Shown: piece after piece, positions 19,201 through 24,891 of the stretch
Layout: every line of letters starts with the position of its first letter
Numbering within the stretch: position 1 is the first letter of the stretch
Source of the DNA: Choristocarpus tenellus KU-1152
Taxonomy: Eukaryota > Phaeophyceae
Direction of reading: 5' to 3'
Assembly: GCA_964200185.2 (NCBI GenBank)
Contig: CAXNAD020000196.1
Location: 1 to 24,891 of the forward strand
Length of the DNA: 24,891 nucleotides
Position numbers and translations under genes: made by a program
Notes under the pieces: generated by a model
What the model saw: only the letters and a program-made list of their open reading frames with translations
Database searches by the model: none
Told to the model about the DNA's origin: nothing

Positions 19201-22200
19201 GAAGTGAGATAGGATACATGCTTATTCCTTGGTTTTGTTGGAGGTTCAGCACTTTTGGGGGAGGGGAGGGGGTTGAAATGATTCAAATCTATTTCAATGG
19301 TCAACTGCTGGATCTGTCTATGCCATATTCTGTCTCCAAAAAGAATCCCTTTTGTGACCCGAGGCATCCATTGCCACCATCTGAATTTCATATTTTCCAG
19401 AGTTTGATACCATCTACAATACAAAGGTTTCCTTTGACACAGCCTGCCCTATCAGGCTGTATATTGGGTGTGTTGGGGAGCAGTTCGATCCCGGACAGGT
19501 GGTGATTTTAGACCTGGGGATGAGATATGTTCTTTGAGAGGAGATGACAATTGAAATTATGGTTTGTATTGTCCCAAGGCAGTAACATTATGAAGCCACC
19601 CATGCACTGCAAGAGAGGAATGCTTTTTGAGACCAAGATCTTAGTTCCGTTTAGGACAAATTGCTGTCGGTCCCTTTAGTGAGACAAAAGGCATGTACAA
19701 TATTTATCACGACTTCATTATATCGCCTATCTATGTGCCACCATATTTAAACTTGAGTGTAAGGGTATTGATTGATAAAGTAAAAACCTGATAAATGTAC
19801 CAAATCGATTCTGCAATGAGCTGATAATCATCAAATACCCTGCTTTCTTGCATTAGCAGCTGATTAAGAAAACCCCTTTTTATCAAGATGTGAAGGATTT
19901 CAGCCTTGCTAAGTTTGAATGAATGTCATGAGCCACCTCCTTTTTTTTCTCCTTACCAACTACTTCGCAGGCGTTTACCTTTGCCTTCTCCCCTTGGTGT
20001 AGGTAGCTTGAGTTAGCACTCTCAACAACACTGTCAAGAGGCAAAGTGCATATGCTCTTGTTGGAGAGCTTGGTTTGTAAATCCCCACTCTCTGCAACCT
20101 ATGAATGCAGAAAATGTGACAGTTGGAGAATAGTTTTTGTTTTCACCTTTTTTTTTCATCAATTTCCTGGAAATTTCCTGTTCCGGAACATTTGAAAACG
20201 TGATTGTTTTATGGACTGTATCAAGTGGCGATATTTTACGTTCCTGTTCGGTGAATGATTTAAACAATTTAGCTGCCGTTGATACGAACACCCCCTTCAA
20301 ACAGTCAAATGTTTTTCATGGAAGCGTATCTTCCCAGGGATCCTCTTCCGTTGTCTTGTACGCCTGCCCATTCTGTAGTAGCCCCTGCCCTGCCTATACC
20401 TGAAGTTGTAGTATTTGATGGCACTTGCAAAGAGCAAGTGGTACACACATTGTTAAAACTGTGTTGTAACACATGTCTTTGTTCCTTTCTTGCCTGTTGC
20501 TTTAAAGGCTGTTGCGGGGGCAAACATTGTGGTGACTGACACATGGGTGAGTATGGGGCAGGAGGAGGAGGCAGCTAAGAGGATTAAGGACTACGATGGG
20601 TATCAGGTGTGCAGCACATGAAAAGGAGAGAGTATGTGGAATTGTACTTGACAGACAGGAGGGGTGGGAATGATAGTATCCAGGTTTCATTAGCTGCATG
20701 AGTGACCGCTCCTCACATTTTGGACAAGTATTGCATGTAGGTGTGGGTGCATTGAGCGCTATGGGAGAAGACCATGATTTGAATGTATATTGTATCACAA
20801 ACCAATCACAGAGGGTGTATGCGCAGATCCTGGGAAGCAACAGCTTCTTCAGCAGCTTTAATCCCTTTGATCGTGTGGTGTTCACTGTCTCCATATCTAC
20901 TGTTTTCAATGTATGGGGTGTGAAATCAAAGGGTGGTGGGTTGGAGAGGGGTTTTCATCAGAGATTGAGGACTGTTGTACTGTTAGGTCAATACATACAA
21001 TTGTGCCTCCCCACGAAATATTAATGATATAGGAGCAAAGATCGCACACTTTTTCATTACCAACTTTGCAGTCAAGGTCCAGATTTTTGTGGCATGGAAG
21101 GAGCCTCACAGTTTCTTGGCCTTGGACAGGACCAGGTGTCTGGGAACAATTGAATGCTAGAACCTGTTGAAGAGTGGGGTGTGCGGGGGGGGGGAGGAAT
21201 ATCGGTGATTTAACAAATTAAAGGGGTTTTTTGTCATCTTTGTTGTTGTTGACTACTTGTTTTCATAGCTGTACGTGGTGAACGATGTAGCTTCCAATAC
21301 CCTCCCTCCCCTTTCATAATAGAGTCATCAAAGGACTTTCAGGTTCAGTGTCACAGGGGCCATTGAGCGGAGTGTACCAAAGGTGCTGCGTTAACCTCCT
21401 GTGCTTTTTGATTGTGTTAACTAATTGATTGACCTGGTGCATACGCACACTCTAAATTGGTGGGATGTTTAGCAATACAGTGGTGCAGTGGGTATCCGGC
21501 CACTTTTTATGCAGATTACCTTTTGCCATTGCCCTGTTCTGCATTTGACTTACTTTCTCAACACTTGCCACGAGAACTAAATACTTGATACTATTGATTT
21601 CTCACCAAAGGTAATGCAGCTGTAGCAGTAGGGGTGTATAACATGCTACACTTCTTCCCTTCCAGCTCCTACTGATGTGCTTGTTTTGCAATCTATTCCT
21701 CACATGCCAGCCTTGCCTCCTACTAGCACTCTGACCATCCTTTCTCCCTGCCCCCCCCCTGCTCTCAAGGTTACAGAAAAGTTGATGAAGAATGCAGCCA
21801 GTGATGCAGTCTTCCTCCATTGTCTCCCTCGACACAAGGAAGAGGTAGATGACGAGGTATGTAACATAGGCACTTCTGCCCCTCCCTGTCTTTGATTTCA
21901 GAGACATACCCTTCCAGTACAGTAGGTGCTATGTGTTCAAGTTGTGGTCGTTTTTTTGTAGATTTATTATTATTATTATTGTCACGCACTCGATACGGAC
22001 TTGTAGTTATAGAGTGTAACTAATCAAATAAAAGCAAGACAGATATAGGGTTGGTGCATCCAGTATCAGTAAAATAAAATAAAAACTATATGGTGGGGAG
22101 GCTCGTGAGAAGCAACACAGTACTTGGTTTGATAGGAGGACAGTTTTTTCGGTATCATTTTTCACCACTTCAAAAAAAAAAAATCTTGGTTCCTTAGCAC

Positions 22201-22368
22201 AGTGTCAACAGATGAGCTCGCTCATTAGGTCACCACCTTCTACCATGTTGTGTTTCTTCCCCATCCTCACGATAGGTATTCTACTCAGATCGCTCCTTGG
22301 TCTTCCAAGAAGCTGCCAACCGGATGTGGACAGTCATGGCCGTCATGCAGTCCATGGCGGGCAAGTGA
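16247..22368 (+). CDS. OTC: Ornithine carbamoyltransferase (ornithine transcarbamylase), 9 exons
   Basis: Converts carbamoyl phosphate and ornithine to citrulline, a step of arginine synthesis and the urea cycle, usually in mitochondria. Exons: 16247-16320, 16721-16799, 17110-17280, 17501-17653, 18239-18332, 18856-18977, 20508-20606, 21770-21856 and 22276-22368, giving 323 aa with every junction in phase. Family motifs: STRTR carbamoyl-phosphate loop (69-73) followed by STETG; NES-DTA block; HPLQ (147-150); VGDGNN (174-179); DTWVSMG ornithine-binding loop with SMG at 246-248; HCLPRH with the active-site Cys (281-286); EEVDDEV, then FYSDRSLVF near the end. All key residues are present. The start gives [17 protein letters not shown], rich in Arg/Ser/Ala with no acidic residue, and the OTC fold begins almost at once. 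A short mitochondrial presequence is likely. Length fits the family (human precursor 354 aa including its 32-residue presequence). The intron after 17280 uses a GC donor. The closest resemblance is to animal/fungal OTC. Confidence 0.93.
16321..16720 (+). other. Intron 1 of OTC
   Basis: A 400-bp phase-2 intron with donor AG/GTGAGC and acceptor CTTGACAG/T. Splicing makes [14 protein letters not shown], matching the helix that opens the OTC fold. No other content was recognised. Confidence 0.75.
16800..17109 (+). other. Intron 2 of OTC
   Basis: A 310-bp phase-0 intron with donor GAG/GTATGA and acceptor GGCAG/AAA. The acceptor could instead be the next AG nine bases on (CAG/CCA), which would remove three residues from the protein. 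Confidence 0.6.
17281..17500 (+). other. GC-AG intron 3 of OTC
   Basis: Donor CCAAG/GCGAGC and acceptor GTGGTCAG/GTT, 220 bp. No GT donor in the vicinity both preserves the frame and yields the conserved DTA(K/R)VLS junction. The upstream frame reads on as non-conserved sequence to a stop at 17341-17343. This is the only non-GT donor found among the conserved junctions. Confidence 0.7.
17654..18238 (+). other. Intron 4 of OTC
   Basis: A 585-bp phase-0 intron with donor AAG/GTACAT and acceptor CCTCCTCAG/GAA. No other content was recognised. Confidence 0.7.
18333..18855 (+). other. Intron 5 of OTC
   Basis: A 523-bp phase-1 intron with donor G/GTGAGA and acceptor GTCCTAG/CC. Near its 3' end is a strong C-rich tract at about 18817-18843 (runs of C broken by AT) ahead of the acceptor. 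A small tandem run of gaagtt lies near 18490-18503. Confidence 0.7.
19026..19042 (+). repeat. TG dinucleotide microsatellite
   Basis: A run of TG repeats of about 17 bases in OTC intron 6. A similar short TG run is near 9918-9932, within the last exon of the minus-strand zinc-knuckle gene. There it reads as ACAC and encodes alternating Thr and His (THTHT). Confidence 0.6.
19097..19126 (+). repeat. ATT/AAT trinucleotide microsatellite
   Basis: ATT repeats turn into AAT repeats, making a self-complementary stretch in OTC intron 6. Another ATT run lies at about 21963-21980 in OTC intron 8. Confidence 0.6.
20607..21769 (+). other. Intron 7 of OTC, 1.2 kb
   Basis: Donor CAG/GTGTGC and acceptor CTCTCAAG/GTT, phase 0, joining DGYQ to VTEKLM. 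It contains a G-rich run near 21185-21195 and a C run near 21751-21759 ahead of the acceptor. No coding block was recognised. Confidence 0.7.
21857..22275 (+). other. Intron 8 of OTC
   Basis: A 419-bp phase-0 intron with donor GAG/GTATGT and acceptor ACGATAG/GTA, joining EEVDDE to VFYSDRS. It contains an ATT microsatellite at about 21963-21980. Confidence 0.75.
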
Positions 22369-22715
22369 TAGTGAGAATAGTGATCACCATACGTAGATTT
22401 CCATCATGGTACGAAAAGCCAAGACAGGTGAACAGTGTTGTTTCTCCTCCTCCCTCTTCCCCTCTCACTTCTGGTGGGCCCTTTGTGCTCCCCCTTGGGT
22501 ATTTGAGGTGGAACTGGCAGGGATCAGTCTCTTACGAAGAGACTGTGAAGACTTGGGGGAGGGGGGGGGGGGGGGGGGGGGGGGGGAAGCCGCCCGGGGG
22601 GAGGTGTTGGTTGTTGTGGTAGGCGTGGGGTGGGCTGCTTTTTTTTTTTTCCTNNNNNNNNNNGGAGGAGGGAGAAGGGAGGGGGGAAAAGTGTCTGAAG
22701 GAGGAGGGGGGGGAA

Positions 22716-22751
<36 letters not shown>

Positions 22752-23941
22752 GAACTCTGCCAGGAGTAGATTGATGTTGTACTCGATAGGCTGCAGTCTG
22801 CGTGCTCTTCATGCTTGCTCTGGCTTGGATTGGAGTGCGAGCACCTCTTGAGAATGGTAGGGATAAATGACATCAAACAGTACAGTAGTGGAGGTTTGCA
22901 GGCAGGAGGGGTGCATTGGTGACCCTCAAGCTCTACATGCAATTTTTGTTTGGTTCTTGAAATGGTGGCTACCTGTCCCTTTCACCTACTGCGATATTTC
23001 ATCTAGCTCTTCCTCCTGACTGACTACATTGACTTGTTCTTATCTTTGCAGTTTTATCCTCCACTCTGCAATGAGGTAATGCAAGGCACTTTTGAGGTAA
23101 CTTGTACTCTTTTCCTCAGTATATTCATATATATATATTAATGTTCATCTTGTCTTGCTAGAAAAAAAACTGAGTGGGCTCACCTAAAAAATGCAAATTT
23201 ATTCTCCGGGAATTATCTGTAGATTCATTGGAGGTGAAATCTGCGAGAAAATGTCAAATGTAGAGATTTTCATGGTACATACTTCTGGCAGGATTGTGGA
23301 ACTGACTCTGCTAGGGCGATACTGTGATCTCTCAACACTCAGAAAAAAGAGAAAAAGACCCTATGATAATACTGATGTTACTTGAAATAGACCGAGGTCA
23401 TCCTTGCACAACGCACTCCGGTAGAACCTACACCCAATAGTATATCAATTTGAACTTCCAATTTCAAGGGTTACATATTTCTGTGAGATTCCTGACATGT
23501 ATACGTAGTATATGTGTAGTTGGTGAGGTTACGCGCCATTAACGATATACAACTATGTTCCATATTATTTCTCATTTTTTTCAGGGGGCACAATTAGTAG
23601 TGAATTTATATGCTTTGGACCACTATGGAGTATGCTCGAAGTATTCAGAAATCTCATGAGATTGTCAGAGTGGGTACCTATATTGGGATGCCCAGGACGA
23701 AGGCCCCCCGTCATTCAAGCGCCTCGTTCATCCCGTCATTCCTCATCGGTCCCAATTCTTTAGGTCAGAAGTCTGTCCAGGGTCCAAACTCAAACACCCT
23801 CACAAAGAACAGCGTGGTGGCGCAATGCCTAGAGGTGAGAGGTTATGAGACTCAGTTATTGCAGGGGACTTCAGAATTTCCTGAATCACCATGTTCCGTC
23901 ATCTGAAGGAGTATGGCAGTCAGATTGCGGAGGGTGAATAA
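22369..23941 (+). other. Region 3' of OTC up to the transposon relic
   Basis: Contains the OTC 3' end, the poly-G/N assembly gap and about 1.2 kb of A/T-rich sequence with no recognised gene. A small exon-like segment at 23052-23075 or 23052-23096 (AG before it, GTAATG or GTAACT after it) reads FYPPLCNE, but it has no partner I can identify. A 64-codon frame at 23191-23385 with a Lys/Arg-rich end is not recognised. Confidence 0.4.
22561..22748. other. Assembly gap with flanking poly-G tracts
   Basis: Ten Ns at 22654-22663 mark a gap. A run of 26 G lies at 22561-22586 and a run of 33 G at 22716-22748, with more G-rich sequence and a T run (22640-22650) next to the Ns. The true length and sequence are unreliable. 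The long Gly-rich and Pro-rich frames across this interval are artefacts of the tracts. Confidence 0.9.
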
Positions 23942-24891
23942 ATGGACCTTATACGACGTTGCAAGGGGCCGTGTGGCCGCAGCACAATTATCCTCGACAT
24001 TTGGGATGTTCCATTGGTATATCCTTCCGCAAATGGGCAGTTAAAGAATGCTGGGTTCTCCCTTGCCTCGTCGTGGGATCTGTGCAAGCGCGAGAAGGTG
24101 AAGAGAGTCAAGTGGTGGATTAAACCAGTCCTCTCAGACCAGCAGAGAGTCGAGAGGGTGGGTTTCATCATCGCCCGCACGCACAGGAGGGGGGGAAGTG
24201 GGATATTAATGGACGATCTGTATGACTGGGTGCATGTGGATGAGAAGTGGTTTTACACCCTCAAAGATGGGCATGGTGTGTACTTGCACTCCACTGAGGA
24301 CCCTCCCGAACCCCCACGGGCACAGAATAAGCGTCACATTGCGAACGTGATGTTCCTTGCAGTTGTGGCCCATCCTAGGGAGCTCTCCAATGGGGCGTGG
24401 TTCAATGGGAAAATAATCGTGATCTGTCCAATCGTGGACAATAAGGCCGCTCAGCACTCCAGCAGACACTACCCTATGGGCACCAAGGTGCTTGTGTCAG
24501 TCGCGGTGGACAGGGAGAGGTATAAGAAGCTCATGATCGAGGAAGTCATCCCCACAATCAAGACCTGCATATGCCTAGGCCAGAAGGAGACACCATCTTC
24601 ATCCAGCAGGATGGGGCAAAGACGCACACCAAGGGGGAGATCATGGAGGCAATCGAGGAGGCGACGGGGGACGGTATTGTCATAGACACCCAGGCAGCCA
24701 GCTCACCTGACCTCAACATTGACAACCTGATATTCTTTAATCTCATCCAGCAACTGAAAAGGAAGACGTGCCCAACACAGAGGAGTTGGTGGAGGCCATA
24801 ATGGCGGTGTTTGATGTGTACCAAAGGGAGACACTAGAAGTACGTCTGGAAGAGCCTCTTTGCAGTCTACGGCGAAGTGCTGGGATCCAAG
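23942..24891 (+). pseudogene. Frameshifted mariner-type DDE transposase, right end cut by window
   Basis: Transposase of the Tc1/mariner superfamily, which cuts and pastes DNA with three acidic residues. The first frame (from 23942) contains KPVLSDQQRVERVGF and then HVDEKWFY with the first catalytic Asp, followed by RHIANVMFLAVVAHPR and LMIEEVIPTIK. Near 24555-24575 the coding sense moves to another frame: IFIQQDGAKTH (second Asp), then SSPDLN (third Asp) and FFNLIQQL. Near 24780 sense moves to a third frame, reading NTEELVEAIMAVFDVYQ. A further shift near 24840 leads to VWKSLFAVYGEVLGSK at the right edge. The FIQQD and SPDLN motifs resemble plant/protist mariner-like elements. The N-terminal DNA-binding part is not readable in one frame. 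Several frameshifts indicate a dead copy unless they are sequencing errors. Terminal inverted repeats were not found; the 3' end is outside the window. Confidence 0.75.

Larger units (their letters stand above)
18978..20507 (+). other. Intron 6 of OTC, 1.5 kb, with simple repeats
   Basis: Donor GAG/GTGAGG and acceptor GCTTTAAAG/GCT, phase 0. It contains a TG microsatellite (about 19026-19042) and an ATT/AAT stretch (about 19097-19126). No protein-coding block was recognised. Confidence 0.65.

Noticed and set aside
19470-19500. tRNA B-box-like GTTCGATCCC
   Set aside because: The flanks do not form a T-stem and no matching A box or acceptor stem is present.
22406-22942. Long Gly-rich (plus strand) and Pro-rich (minus strand) open frames across the gap
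   Set aside because: They exist because G/C homopolymers lack stops, and they run through the Ns. There is no domain and no splice logic.
23191-23385. 64-codon plus-strand frame with a basic end
   Set aside because: Recorded only as an unrecognised frame. It is short, in A/T-rich sequence, with no homology I can name and no splice partners.

Overview
The window is eukaryotic nuclear DNA. It carries three intron-rich protein-coding genes and one broken DNA transposon. The evidence is that conserved proteins appear only as short exonic blocks bounded by GT/GC...AG splice sites. Blocks joined across introns keep frame and rebuild whole conserved domains. Introns run from about 50 bp to 3.2 kb. 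The standard genetic code fits. The ornithine carbamoyltransferase resembles the animal/fungal mitochondrial form, and the methyltransferase resembles SETD6/Rkm enzymes. That suggests an opisthokont-like or other intron-rich protist, but the phylum cannot be fixed from this sequence.

Layout. (1) Plus strand, 349-9145: a SET-domain protein lysine methyltransferase of the SETD6/RLSMT/Rkm type, 9 exons, 449 aa predicted. (2) Minus strand, 15613-9664: a nuclear RNA-binding protein with an acidic/basic N-terminus, one RRM, seven CCHC zinc knuckles (one degenerate) of the Air1/Air2/ZCCHC7 type, and a Q/S/H-rich tail; 9 exons, about 931 aa if it is one gene. (3) Plus strand, 16247-22368: ornithine carbamoyltransferase (OTC), 9 exons, 323 aa, with a short Arg-rich N-terminus and one GC-AG intron. 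(4) Plus strand, about 23942-24891: a frameshifted mariner-type DDE transposase that runs off the right edge. An assembly gap of 10 Ns flanked by long poly-G tracts lies at 22561-22748.

The SET and zinc-knuckle genes converge tail to tail, 518 bp apart. The zinc-knuckle gene and OTC diverge from a shared 633-bp intergenic region holding clustered GATA motifs, a perfect TGACTCA palindrome and an 8-bp hairpin. The three genes serve different processes (protein methylation, nuclear RNA surveillance, arginine/urea metabolism), and nothing indicates a functional cluster. The points most worth a second look are the RRM plus seven-knuckle architecture, introns splitting two knuckles at the same codon, the GC-AG intron in OTC, and the OTC promoter motifs. 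No RNA gene, CRISPR array or prokaryotic-type operon was seen.
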